Positions 34,736-43,116 of a stretch of 55,859 nucleotides of DNA are shown piece after piece. The stretch comes from CAYUMU01 sp964445985. Lineage in GTDB: Bacteria > Planctomycetota > Planctomycetia > Pirellulales > S012-138. Location: positions 1 to 55,859 of the forward strand of contig CAYUMU010000039.1 of NCBI GenBank assembly GCA_964445985.1, in the 5' to 3' direction. Position 1 is the first letter of the stretch, and each line of letters begins with the position of its first letter. A model generated the notes under the pieces. It was given only the letters and a program-made list of their open reading frames with translations, did no database searches and was not told the DNA's origin. The position numbers and the translations under genes were made by a program.

Positions 34736-35578
34736 ATGGCTATCACAATTGGAAACTGGGAACTACAAACGGTGAGCGGCGGGCGCTTCGCGCTCGATGG
34801 CGGCGCCATGTTTGGCGTCGTGCCCAAGCCGCTTTGGCAGCGCATCACCCCTGCCGACGACCGCAACCGCATTCAATTGGGCACGAACTGCGTGCTGGCC
34901 CGCAATGGCGATCATACGCTGCTCATCGATACCGGCTATGGCGGCAAGCTGAGCGAGAAGGAGCTGGAGATCTACGCGGCCGAGCCAGGTTTTCCGCTCA
35001 TTGAGAACCTGGCGGCTCTTGGTATTGCGCCCGCCGATATCGATTTCGTCGTCTTCAGCCATTTGCATTTTGACCACGCTGGAGGCGGCACGCGGCGAAC
35101 CGCTGACGGCGCCCTGGCGCCCACCTTTCCGCAAGCTACCTATGTAGCTCAGGGGCGAGAATGGAACGACGCCACCAGCAATGCCGAGGAGCTGCGCGGC
35201 AGCTACCCGCTAGAAAACTTGCTCCCGCTGAGCGAAGCCGGCCAACTGCGGTTGATCAGCGGCGAAGAAGAAATTGTGCCGGGCCTAACCTCGCTCGTCA
35301 CCGGAGGGCATACGGCCGGCCATCAGGCGCTGGCCTTTCGTTCCGGCGGAGCGACGGCGGCCTACCTGGGCGATCTTTGCCCCACCAGGGCCCATCTTCC
35401 CCGCCTGTGGTGCATGGCCTACGACGTTTATCCCCTGGATACCCGCCGCCGCAAACCGGAGGTGCTGGCCAAGGCGGTGGCTGAAAATTGGATTGTGCTT
35501 TGGGACCACGATCCCGGCACGCCGGCTTCGAGAATCATCGCCGACCCGCGGCGCGACTTTCAGGCGATCGAGGTCTGA
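34736..35578 (+). CDS. MBL-fold metallohydrolase
   Basis: 280 residues from the ATG at 34736 (MAITIGNWELQTVSGGRF); the frame is open upstream, but that part is not conserved-looking. Metal ligands: HLHFDH at 109-114, a His in VTGGHTAGHQ, Asp in YLGDLCPTRAH, and His in WDHDPGT near the end. The opening pattern (VSGGRFALDGGAMFGVVPKPLW) is that of the lactonase-like MBL group, but no specific activity can be assigned. Confidence 0.88.
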   Translation: MAITIGNWELQTVSGGRFALDGGAMFGVVPKPLWQRITPADDRNRIQLGTNCVLARNGDHTLLIDTGYGGKLSEKELEIYAAEPGFPLIENLAALGIAPADIDFVVFSHLHFDHAGGGTRRTADGALAPTFPQATYVAQGREWNDATSNAEELRGSYPLENLLPLSEAGQLRLISGEEEIVPGLTSLVTGGHTAGHQALAFRSGGATAAYLGDLCPTRAHLPRLWCMAYDVYPLDTRRRKPEVLAKAVAENWIVLWDHDPGTPASRIIADPRRDFQAIEV

Positions 35579-35600
35579 CAGTCAGAGCCGAACCGCGTTT

Positions 35601-36188
35601 TTAGTCATGAACGGGAATGGCAATAATCAAGCCGGCGGTGCGGCTCTCCGTGGTCTTCCGGTCGGGCACATGACACTTCAAACAATGGCTGCCAAGCGTG
35701 ATCGCGCCAGCGCGACGAAAGATGCCGGCCTCCGTGCGCGCGAATTCCGACTTCCCTGCTTTGAGCGCTGCAACGGCATCGCGTTCGAATGCGTTCCGAG
35801 GTTGGTGATCGGTATTCATGGCCTGGCCCTCCACGGCCAGCCACCGTAACGACACGTGCTGATCTTCCTTGAGTTCGGAGAAGACGCTGAGGAGCGTGGC
35901 GGCCGGCAGGGCCAGCCCTTCATCTTCTCGATAGTACTGGTGATGCACCACTTGCAGCGTGGAATGCATGGCCGCGTGCAGCAGTTTTGCCTGTTGTTGA
36001 GCTTGTTCGCGCGAGACTCGTGGAACCGCGGCGCCGGCCAGCGTTGTGTCGGCTTGCTCCTCTTCCGCGCCAGAAGGCTGCTCCCCCGCAACCATTCGTC
36101 CGGCGAGGGGAACCAGCATGGCGAGCGCCATGGCCGTCAGGATAAAGGGCGTCCACATAGGACCCCATGAAGAATAACTTTCGGGCAT
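35601..36188 (-). CDS. DUF3365 haem-binding protein B
   Basis: 195 residues from the ATG at 36188. One membrane anchor or signal (TPFILTAMALAMLVPLAG) then a DUF3365 (Tll0287-like, PAS-type haem c) domain: QAKLLHAAMHSTLQVVHHQY, LRWLAVEGQAMNTDHQPRNAFE, IFRRAGAITLGSHCLKCHVP with the haem site CLKCH at 169-173. It is a tandem paralogue of the gene just upstream (37047-36442). The ATG abuts the 52-bp palindrome at 36189-36240; alternatively translation starts at the ATG at 36260 and reads through the palindrome in frame, adding 24 residues. Probably periplasmic; redox or gas sensing is inferred. Confidence 0.85.
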   Translation of the reverse strand: MPESYSSWGPMWTPFILTAMALAMLVPLAGRMVAGEQPSGAEEEQADTTLAGAAVPRVSREQAQQQAKLLHAAMHSTLQVVHHQYYREDEGLALPAATLLSVFSELKEDQHVSLRWLAVEGQAMNTDHQPRNAFERDAVAALKAGKSEFARTEAGIFRRAGAITLGSHCLKCHVPDRKTTESRTAGLIIAIPVHD

Positions 36189-36240
36189 AGTCGCCTTTCG
36201 CTCCGCGAAAGGCTTTGCTTTCGCGGAGCGAAAGCCGACT
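36189..36240. repeat. 52-bp double palindrome at a start codon
   Basis: Perfect 17-bp arms CTTTCGCTCCGCGAAAG (36195-36211) and CTTTCGCGGAGCGAAAG (36218-36234) are extended by AGTCG/CGACT, leaving one mismatch, to 36189-36240. Each arm is itself palindromic (CTTTCGC/GCGAAAG), so one long or two short hairpins can form. This looks like a mobile or dispersed palindromic element. Confidence 0.92.
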
Positions 36241-36441
36241 TTGTTTTTCGTGCAATCCATAGCGCGGCTTGCCTTGGGGTAGGCATGGTTCATCATGGCC
36301 TCATTCCGTTGGAATATTACAATGGTCAATCGAAGTATTGTCTTTCGGGCGACGACGGCCAGGCGGCCATCGAAGGATAACTTCCCGATTCATCAAACAT
36401 GATCCGGGCTTCGCGACCGGTTATGATTCCCCAGCCCAGCG

Positions 36442-37047
36442 TTATTCAGATTTTTCGGGTTTCTTCTCCAGAGGCAAGCTGATGATCAATCCGGCAAATT
36501 TGGGCGCCGTGGAAGATGCCTTGAAAAAACCTTGATGGCAACTGACACAGCCTGAGGACAATGGAATGGCGCCAGCGCGACGGTAGAATCCCTCGTCAAC
36601 GGTTTCCACGGCCGCCTTGCCGCCGGCGATTTCTTTGGCGGCCTGCTTCTCGAAATCGTTCTTCGGTTTGTGATCCAGGCTCATCGGCTCCAAATTGACC
36701 GAGATCCAGCGCGCCTCAACCCCGCTCGACTTCTTCATGTCGGCGAAGATATCCTCCATCGCTCGGGCGGGCACGGTGGTTCGATCGCCGTGAAAATATC
36801 GATGGTGCATCACTTCAAGCGTTGAGGCGTAGATGTCGTGCATCAGCTTCGCCTGTTCGCGCGCGGAGTCCAACTTTGTATCGTTCTTCACCGCGTTTGC
36901 TTCGAGCACGGCGGCGCGGGCTGGCGGCTCGGGTTGGCCCTTTGGCTCCGAGCTAGCGTTGGGCTCCGCGGAATAAGCCAGCGCTACCCACAAACCACTC
37001 GTGGCTAGCGCGGCCAATGTCGCTGAGGTTATCCATCGTGCATTCAT
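36442..37047 (-). CDS. DUF3365 haem-binding protein A
   Basis: 201 residues from the ATG at 37047, with a signal peptide (MNARWITSATLAALATSGLWVALAYS). The DUF3365 domain shows EQAKLMHDIYASTLEVMHHRYF, ARWISVNLEPMSLDHKPKNDFE and FYRRAGAIPLSSGCVSCH, with the haem c site CVSCH at 167-171. The many aligned positions shared with protein B show a tandem duplication. It lies 122 bp downstream of the Rrf2 regulator gene on the same strand, consistent with one transcription unit rrf2-A-B. Confidence 0.88.
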   Translation of the reverse strand: MNARWITSATLAALATSGLWVALAYSAEPNASSEPKGQPEPPARAAVLEANAVKNDTKLDSAREQAKLMHDIYASTLEVMHHRYFHGDRTTVPARAMEDIFADMKKSSGVEARWISVNLEPMSLDHKPKNDFEKQAAKEIAGGKAAVETVDEGFYRRAGAIPLSSGCVSCHQGFFKASSTAPKFAGLIISLPLEKKPEKSE

Positions 37048-37169
37048 ACTAAAATCCCTGTGTTGGCGCGGTTGTCTGGTCAATCATCGTTGCATGAATA
37101 TTCGCCCAATCTTCAGCATTGAGTTTTCGTGGGCGTTGGCATGTTCACGGCCGCCGTCGAGAGGACATC

Positions 37170-37598
37170 TCACCTGCGCAGCACGTCGCACAGTGGCACG
37201 ATTTCGCTGGTCGAGCGTAATAGTTGCCCTAGCGTCACGCCGGCAAAAGCTTTCTCCGTGGCCTCGTAAGCTCGATCGAGTTCTTGATGGAGGGGGCAAA
37301 GTCGCGTGTGCGAGGGCAAGCCCAGAGGGCAATGACGGATTCGCTCCAGCGGTGAAACGGCATTCACCACGTCGAGTATCGAAATATCGTCGGCGTTTAA
37401 GGCCAGCACGTATCCGCCGCCAGGACCCGAGCGCGAATGAACCAGCCCCGCCTTTCCTAAATCCTGGAGCACTTTGTGGAGATAACGCCGTGGCACTTTG
37501 GTGTGCTCGGAGAGGTAATCCGCTGAGTGCGATTGGTCAGGCTCGCCCGCCAGGCAAGCGATGGTGCGTAATGCGTATTCGGCCGTCTTGGACAGCAT
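37170..37598 (-). CDS. Rrf2-family transcriptional regulator with an incomplete cysteine set
   Basis: 142 residues from the ATG at 37598. The N-terminal winged helix-turn-helix is typical of Rrf2: MLSKTAEYALRTIACLA, DYLSEHTKVPRRYLHKVLQDLGKAGLVHSRSGPGGGYVLA. IscR/NsrR-type members use three Cys to hold an Fe-S cluster. Here Cys90 and Cys101 keep the outer spacing but the middle position is Pro95/Ser96; Cys137 is extra. It may bind a cluster with a non-Cys ligand, or none. The promoter carries an internal dyad, consistent with autorepression. The target genes are likely the haem proteins on both sides. Confidence 0.92.
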   Translation of the reverse strand: MLSKTAEYALRTIACLAGEPDQSHSADYLSEHTKVPRRYLHKVLQDLGKAGLVHSRSGPGGGYVLALNADDISILDVVNAVSPLERIRHCPLGLPSHTRLCPLHQELDRAYEATEKAFAGVTLGQLLRSTSEIVPLCDVLRR

Positions 37599-37629
37599 GT
37601 TCAAACCCTTGCCGTGAATTAGAGCTTGA

Positions 37630-37657
37630 ATTCTACACATTAAGGTGTAGGATGCAA
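37630..37657 (-). promoter_or_regulatory. Rrf2 promoter with operator dyad in the spacer
   Basis: On the minus strand TTGCAT (37657-37652) and TAGAAT (37635-37630) are 16 bp apart. The dyad CTACAC-N6-GTGTAG (37633-37650) fills the spacer and reaches into the -10, the classical position for a repressor. The divergent gene at 37742 starts 85 bp away and could share this operator. Confidence 0.75.
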
Positions 37658-37741
37658 GCGTGATTCGGAATTGCCGCCATTTGCCGGCCTGGCAACCTGA
37701 ATCCGCCACTCCCCGGTTGCCTGCCTACTCGAGGACGCATC

Positions 37742-39088
37742 ATGCGGTTTGCCTGGACTTTCCCGCACGGCCATTGGCTGTGTCTGGTTTTCTCGCTGTC
37801 TTATTCGGTGGCCATCCACGCTCGTGCCGCCGATGAGTTCGATCAGCCGCCGATCAGCTATCGAGAGCACGCGCCAGAGAATCGCGTCTCACGGTTATTA
37901 ACGGCCCTGGAGCAAGGCAAGCTCAAGTTGGACCATGACGAAACGCGGGGCTATCTGCCGGCCTTGTTGGCGGCCCTTGAGATTCCCGTCGAATCGCAAA
38001 TGTTGGTGTTTTCCAAAACCAGCCTGCAGCTTCGCCGCATCACGCCCCGGGCGCCCCGCGCAATCTATTTCAACGACGACGTCTATCTCGGCTATTGTCA
38101 GAATGGCGACGTGCTGGAGATTTCTGCCGCCGATCCACAGCTAGGAGCCGTGTTCTATACATTGGATCAGCAGCCGCGCGAACAACCTCGCCTTGAAAGG
38201 CAAGTCGATGGCTGCCTGATTTGCCATGCTTCATCACGCACGGAAAACATTCCCGGCCATGTGGTGCGATCGCTGTTCGTCGATCTGGCGGGTCAGCCGA
38301 TCTTTTCGGCCGGTAGCCAATCGGTGGACCATACCACCCCCATTGATAAGCGTTGGGGAGGCTGGTATGTGACCGGCAAGCACGGCGACCAAAAGCACTT
38401 GGGAAATCTTGCCGTGCCCCGGAATACGTCCCCCCGCGACATCGACAACGCCCCAGGCCAGAACGTGCTGAAGCTGGACGATCGATTCGACGTGGACCAT
38501 TACCTCTCGCCGCACAGCGATATCGTGGCCTTGATGGTTTTCGAACATCAAACGCTGGTTCACAATCGCATTACCCAGGCCAACTTCGCGGCGCGGCAGG
38601 CAATACATTACGAGCAGGCGTTCAATCAGGCCGTGGGCGATCTTCCCAACTCCCGCCTCGAGAGCACCACCCGCCGCATTCAGAATGCCGGCGACGATCT
38701 TGTGGAAGCCTTGCTGCTGGTGGACGAAGCACCGCTTTCCGCTCCCTTCTCCGGTACTTCAGGCTTTGCTGAAAAATTTGCCCAGCAGGGGCCTCGCGAC
38801 GCTCAAAACCGCTCCCTCCGAGATCTCGACATCACACGCCGGCTATTCAAGTATCCTTGCAGCTATTTGATCTACTCGCCTGCCTTTGAAGGGCTGCCCT
38901 CCGAAACAAAAAACTATGTGTGGCGGCAACTCTGGGAGATCCTTTCGGCCGATTCACCGCCCGAAAAATTCGGGCACCTTACGACCGCCGACCGGAAGGC
39001 CATCCTCGAGATTCTGGCCGCGACCAAGAGCGGACTGCCCGACTATTGGCAGGTGGCGGAGCAACCAGTGGAAGCTCCGGCTCCGTGA
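37742..39088 (+). CDS. exported single-haem c-type protein, unknown family
   Basis: 448 residues with signal peptide (FPHGHWLCLVFSLSYSVAIHARA). One haem c motif, CLICH at 158-162 (DGCLICHASSRTENIPGHV). Other conserved-looking regions: RAIYFNDDVYLGYCQNGDVLEI before the haem, WGGWYVTGKHGDQKHLGN and DIVALMVFEHQTLVHNRITQANF after it, and a C-terminal SYLIYSPAFEGLP. I recognise the type from other planctomycete and proteobacterial genomes as an uncharacterised cytochrome-like protein, but assign no activity. It is divergent from the Rrf2-DUF3365 unit, making a four-gene haem island. Confidence 0.8.
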   Translation: MRFAWTFPHGHWLCLVFSLSYSVAIHARAADEFDQPPISYREHAPENRVSRLLTALEQGKLKLDHDETRGYLPALLAALEIPVESQMLVFSKTSLQLRRITPRAPRAIYFNDDVYLGYCQNGDVLEISAADPQLGAVFYTLDQQPREQPRLERQVDGCLICHASSRTENIPGHVVRSLFVDLAGQPIFSAGSQSVDHTTPIDKRWGGWYVTGKHGDQKHLGNLAVPRNTSPRDIDNAPGQNVLKLDDRFDVDHYLSPHSDIVALMVFEHQTLVHNRITQANFAARQAIHYEQAFNQAVGDLPNSRLESTTRRIQNAGDDLVEALLLVDEAPLSAPFSGTSGFAEKFAQQGPRDAQNRSLRDLDITRRLFKYPCSYLIYSPAFEGLPSETKNYVWRQLWEILSADSPPEKFGHLTTADRKAILEILAATKSGLPDYWQVAEQPVEAPAP

Positions 39089-39263
39089 GGGTGATGGTCG
39101 ATCCTTGGGCGCTGCTCGCTGGCAACGGTTGGTTCGTGGGCAGCACGATCAGGCTCCGCTGGGTTCCACTCGCTTGACACTCCAGTTACGTGGCCCGATA
39201 TTGCGGGGGTGCCTTCCCCCACCCGGATTTGCCTCGACGGATTACGCGGAGAACGTCGCCAAC

Positions 39264-40136
39264 GTGAACGACTTCGAATACGCTGCCGCAACCACCGTTG
39301 AAGAGGCCGTGAGCCTGCTCTCGGCCCGAGGCCAGGCTGCCCGCATTTTGGCCGGTGGAACCGACATGATCGTGCAACTTCGCGAAGGCTTGCGAACGGC
39401 CGACCTGCTGGTCGACGTGAAGAAGATTCCGGAACTGACCGCCCTGGAGTTCAGCCCCGAAGGCGGACTATTGCTCGGCGCGGCGACGCCCTGTTATCGC
39501 ATTTATGGCGACGAGCGGTTGCAACAGGCGTACCCGGCCCTGTGCGACGCCACCCGGATTATTGGCGGTTGGCAGATTCAAAGCCGCGCCAGCGTGGGGG
39601 GCAACCTTTGCAACTCGTCGCCCGCGGCCGACACGATTCCGGCCCTGATCGCGCTGCGGGCGGTTTGCCAGATTGCCGGACCCGATGGTCTTCGCGAGTT
39701 GCCCGTGCAAGAGTTTTGCACTGCCCCCGGTCGCAATGTGCTGGCTCGCGGCGAGTTTCTGGTGTCGCTCAAACTGCCGGCCCCGCTGGCCCGCTCCGGT
39801 TCGCATTATCTGCGGCACATTCCGCGTAACGAAATGGATATCGCCGTGGTTGGCGCCGGCGCCTGGCTGGCGCTCGACAGTTCGGGAAAGATCAGCCATG
39901 CTCGCGTGGCACTCTCGGCCGTGGCGCCCACGCCCAAGTTCGCCCAAGCCGCCAGTGAATACCTGGTGGGCAAAGCTCCCGGCGAGGAGGACTTCCGAAA
40001 AGCCGGGGACCTGGCCAGGCAAGTGGCCTCGCCCATTACCGATATGCGAGGCCCGGCCGAGTACCGCATGCACCTGGCGGGCGTGATCGTTCGCCGCGCG
40101 CTCACCAAGGCCGCCGAGCGAGCTGCTCAAGCATAA
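39264..40136 (+). CDS. molybdenum hydroxylase FAD subunit (CoxM/XdhB-like)
   Basis: I use the GTG at 39264 (VNDFEYAAATTVEEAVSLLS), 290 residues; the longer upstream extension is not protein-like. FAD-binding motifs: ILAGGTDM at 28-35 and SVGGNLCNSSPAADTIPAL at 110-128. The C-terminal CO-dehydrogenase flavoprotein domain includes RHIPRNEMDIAVVGAG and ITDMRGPAEYRMHLAGVIVRRAL. It transfers electrons from the 2Fe-2S subunit to an acceptor. First of three genes in M-S-L order. Confidence 0.92.
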   Translation: MNDFEYAAATTVEEAVSLLSARGQAARILAGGTDMIVQLREGLRTADLLVDVKKIPELTALEFSPEGGLLLGAATPCYRIYGDERLQQAYPALCDATRIIGGWQIQSRASVGGNLCNSSPAADTIPALIALRAVCQIAGPDGLRELPVQEFCTAPGRNVLARGEFLVSLKLPAPLARSGSHYLRHIPRNEMDIAVVGAGAWLALDSSGKISHARVALSAVAPTPKFAQAASEYLVGKAPGEEDFRKAGDLARQVASPITDMRGPAEYRMHLAGVIVRRALTKAAERAAQA

Positions 40137-40251
40137 ACCCCAACGCGCCTGCCCCACCCGATGCTGGGCAACCACATACTCCGTCACAACTTGCTCCGCC
40201 ACGAACACGCTCGCGCAACTCACCCCTCCCCCCCACGAACGAACCGCCACC

Positions 40252-40755
40252 ATGGGCCAAAAAACTCACGTTACCACCACCATCAATGGCGAGGCGGTGG
40301 AGTTTCTGTGCGAAGCTCGCCAAAGCCTGTTGGAAGTGCTGCGGGATAACCTCCGCCTGACCGGCGCCAAGGAAGGCTGCAACAACGGCAATTGCGGGGC
40401 CTGCACGGTGCTGCTCAATGGCTTGCCCGTCGATAGCTGCCTGGTTTTGGCCGTGGAAGCCGAGGGGGCCGAGCTGCAAACGGTGGAAGGCCTGGCGCGA
40501 GGCGGCCATTTGCACCCGCTGCAACAGTGCTTTCTGGAAGACGCCGCGCTGCAGTGCGGCATTTGCACGCCGGGCTTCTTGATGACCGCCAAGGCTTTGC
40601 TAGATAAGAACCCCAACCCCACCGAGCACGACATCCGCTTTGAACTGGCCGGCAACATTTGCCGTTGCACCGGGTATGATAAGATTGTGCGGGCGGTGCA
40701 AGATGCGGCTAAGGCCATGGCCGAAAGCCGTCTGGCCTCGACCTCGGCGCAGTAA
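40252..40755 (+). CDS. molybdenum hydroxylase 2Fe-2S subunit (CoxS/XdhC-like)
   Basis: 167 residues. The N-terminal plant-ferredoxin-like cluster site has EGCNNGNCGACTVLLNG (Cys43, 48, 51) and Cys63; the second cluster site has QCGICTPGFLM (Cys102, 105) and NICRCTGY (Cys137, 139). All eight cysteines are present. It relays electrons between the molybdopterin and FAD subunits. It lies 115 bp after the FAD subunit and 60 bp before the large subunit. Confidence 0.95.
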   Translation: MGQKTHVTTTINGEAVEFLCEARQSLLEVLRDNLRLTGAKEGCNNGNCGACTVLLNGLPVDSCLVLAVEAEGAELQTVEGLARGGHLHPLQQCFLEDAALQCGICTPGFLMTAKALLDKNPNPTEHDIRFELAGNICRCTGYDKIVRAVQDAAKAMAESRLASTSAQ

Positions 40756-40815
40756 GCATTCCGACTCATTGCCGAGCTTAGCCTCCCTGACCTCCGACCA
40801 TCGCAAGATTGCACC

Positions 40816-43104
40816 ATGGCTACGATCGACCAACCGAAAACGGACGCTGCCCCCGCCCCGCGGTACAAAGTGCTCGGCACGCGGCCCATTCGCCACGACG
40901 GCGCCGATAAAGTCACGGGCCGCGCCGTCTACACGGCCGATCTCCAACTGACCGGCATGGTGCATGGGCGTATTCTTCGCAGCCCGCACCCGCATGCGCG
41001 GATCAAGTCCATCGATACTTCGGCCGCGAAGAACATGCCCGGCGTGATTGCGGTCTGCACGGCGCGCGACTTCCCCGATATTTCTGACAAGATTGCCGAG
41101 CTGGGCGAGGGGGCCGTGAACCTGGCGCATCTGGCAGGCAATGTGCTCGCCAAGGATAAGGTGCTCTACAAGGGCCATGCCGTGGCGGCCGTGGCGGCCA
41201 AGAGCGTTCACCAGGCCGACGAAGCGCTCAAGCACATCAAGGTGGAGTACGAGCCGCTGCCGCACGTCACCTGGGTGCTCGACGCCATGGCCGAGAACGC
41301 CCCCCTGCTGCACGACAACGTGTACACCGAAGAGCTCGGTGGCAACCGCGGAACCCGGCCGAGCAATATCGCCAAGCACTTGCACTTTGAGCAGGGCAAC
41401 GTCGAACAAGGTTTCGCCCAGGCCGATCTGGTCATTGAGCGCGAGTTCCGTACCGAAACCGTTCACCAGGGCTACATCGAGCCGCACGTGTCGGTCGCCC
41501 ATTGGAACCAGGACAATCACATCACCATTTGGACGGCCACCCAGGGCTCGTTCACCTGCCGCCAGCAAACGGCCGAGTTGCTGCAGATTCCGGTCTCCGA
41601 TGTCACGGTGGTTCCCTGCGAAATCGGCGGCGGCTTTGGCGGCAAGATCGCCGTGTATCTGGAGCCCATTGCCGCCATGCTGAGCCGCATGACAGGCAAG
41701 CCGGTCAAGATGGTGATGAACCGTGCGGACGTGTTCGAAGGCACCGGCCCCACGCCAGGCTCCTTTATTCGCGTGAAGCTGGGCGCCACCCAGGCCGGCA
41801 AGCTGGTCGCCGGTGAAGCCTGGCTGGCCTACGATGCCGGCGCCTTTCCCGGCGGCGTGATCGGCCCGGGCTGCATGTGCGTGTTCAGTTGTTACAACAT
41901 CGCCAATGCCCGCGTGGATGGCTACGATGTTTGCCTGAATAAGCCCAAGACTCAGGCTTACCGCGCCCCCGGCGCGACCCAGGCCGCGTTTGCCTGCGAA
42001 ACCGTGGTGGACGAACTGGCCGAGCAACTCGGCATCGACCCCATCGAGTTCCGCCTGAAGAACGCCGCCAAAGAAGGCACGCGCCGCGTCGATGGCCCCG
42101 TTTACCCGCGGGTAGGCTTCATTGAAACGCTGGAAGCCGCCAAGAACAGCGACCACTACCAGACCCCGCTGACCGGCCCCAATCGGGGGCGCGGCATTGC
42201 CTCGGGCTTTTGGTTCAATGTCGGTTTAAAGAGCGCGGCCACCGCCAGCGTGAACCCCGATGGCACGGTCACCCTGGTCGAGGGCTCCACCGATATCGGC
42301 GGCTCGCGCACCAGCATTGCCATGCAGTTGGCCGAGACGCTGGGCATTGCCGCCGAAGACGTTCACCCCCGCGTGGAAGACACCGACGGCATTGGCTACA
42401 CCGACGTGACCGGCGGCAGTCGCGTCACCTATGCCACCGGCCTGGCCGCCTACCGGTGCGGCCTCGACATCATTGCCCAAATGAAAGAACAGGCCGCGCT
42501 GCTGTGGGAGTGCGAGGCCGACCAGGTGGAGTTCGATGCGGGCGTGTTCACGGCCCCCGGCCAGCAGGCAACCTTCAAAGTGCTGGCCAGAAAGCTGGAA
42601 TCCATCAGCGCGGGCATTGTGGGCCGCGCCAGTGTCGATGGCGGCGGAGCCACCAACGGCTTTGGCACCCATATCGCCGATGTGGAGGTGGATCCCGAGA
42701 CTGGCAAGGTTACCGTCCTGCGTTACACCGCCGTTCAAGATGCCGGCAAAGCCATTCACCCCAGCTATGTCGAAGGGCAAATGCAAGGCGGCTCCGCGCA
42801 GGGCATTGGCTGGGCTCTCAACGAAGAATACTTCTACGACGCCGCCGGCGGCATGCGCAACGCCAGCATGCTCGATTACCGCATGCCAACCGCGCTCGAC
42901 TTGCCGATGATCGAAACCATCATTGTGGAAGTCCCCAACCCCAAGCACCCCTACGGCGTGCGCGGGGTGGGCGAAACGCCCATCGTCGCTCCGCCCGCCA
43001 CCATTGCCAACGCGATTTACCACGCCGTGGGCCTGCGAATGCGCGAACTGCCCATGCAGCCGCACAAGGTTTGCATGGCCTTATTGGCGAGAGACGCCCA
43101 GTAA
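40816..43104 (+). CDS. molybdenum hydroxylase large subunit (CoxL/XdhA-like)
   Basis: 762 residues with the order of the family: ADKVTGRAVYTADLQLTGMVHGRILRSPHPHARI at the start, the FGGK-type motif EIGGGFGGKIAVYLEP, AYRAPGATQAAFACE near the active site, QGIGWALNEEYFYD and the conserved Glu of RGVGETPIVAPPATIANA. The active-site loop is AYRAPG, not the AYxCSFR of true CO dehydrogenases, so it oxidises another substrate, such as a purine, an aldehyde or an N-heterocycle. No maturation gene (XdhC/CoxI, CoxF) is adjacent. No Tat signal is visible, so it is probably cytoplasmic. Confidence 0.94.
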   Translation: MATIDQPKTDAAPAPRYKVLGTRPIRHDGADKVTGRAVYTADLQLTGMVHGRILRSPHPHARIKSIDTSAAKNMPGVIAVCTARDFPDISDKIAELGEGAVNLAHLAGNVLAKDKVLYKGHAVAAVAAKSVHQADEALKHIKVEYEPLPHVTWVLDAMAENAPLLHDNVYTEELGGNRGTRPSNIAKHLHFEQGNVEQGFAQADLVIEREFRTETVHQGYIEPHVSVAHWNQDNHITIWTATQGSFTCRQQTAELLQIPVSDVTVVPCEIGGGFGGKIAVYLEPIAAMLSRMTGKPVKMVMNRADVFEGTGPTPGSFIRVKLGATQAGKLVAGEAWLAYDAGAFPGGVIGPGCMCVFSCYNIANARVDGYDVCLNKPKTQAYRAPGATQAAFACETVVDELAEQLGIDPIEFRLKNAAKEGTRRVDGPVYPRVGFIETLEAAKNSDHYQTPLTGPNRGRGIASGFWFNVGLKSAATASVNPDGTVTLVEGSTDIGGSRTSIAMQLAETLGIAAEDVHPRVEDTDGIGYTDVTGGSRVTYATGLAAYRCGLDIIAQMKEQAALLWECEADQVEFDAGVFTAPGQQATFKVLARKLESISAGIVGRASVDGGGATNGFGTHIADVEVDPETGKVTVLRYTAVQDAGKAIHPSYVEGQMQGGSAQGIGWALNEEYFYDAAGGMRNASMLDYRMPTALDLPMIETIIVEVPNPKHPYGVRGVGETPIVAPPATIANAIYHAVGLRMRELPMQPHKVCMALLARDAQ

Positions 43105-43116
43105 AGCCCACGCTGC

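Noticed and set aside
40600..42156. 518-codon minus-strand frame over the hydroxylase genes
   Set aside because: Shadow of the CoxS/CoxL genes, which carry clear cofactor motifs.
40816..43104. True aerobic CO dehydrogenase (coxL form I)
   Set aside because: The loop is AYRAPG instead of AYxCSFR.
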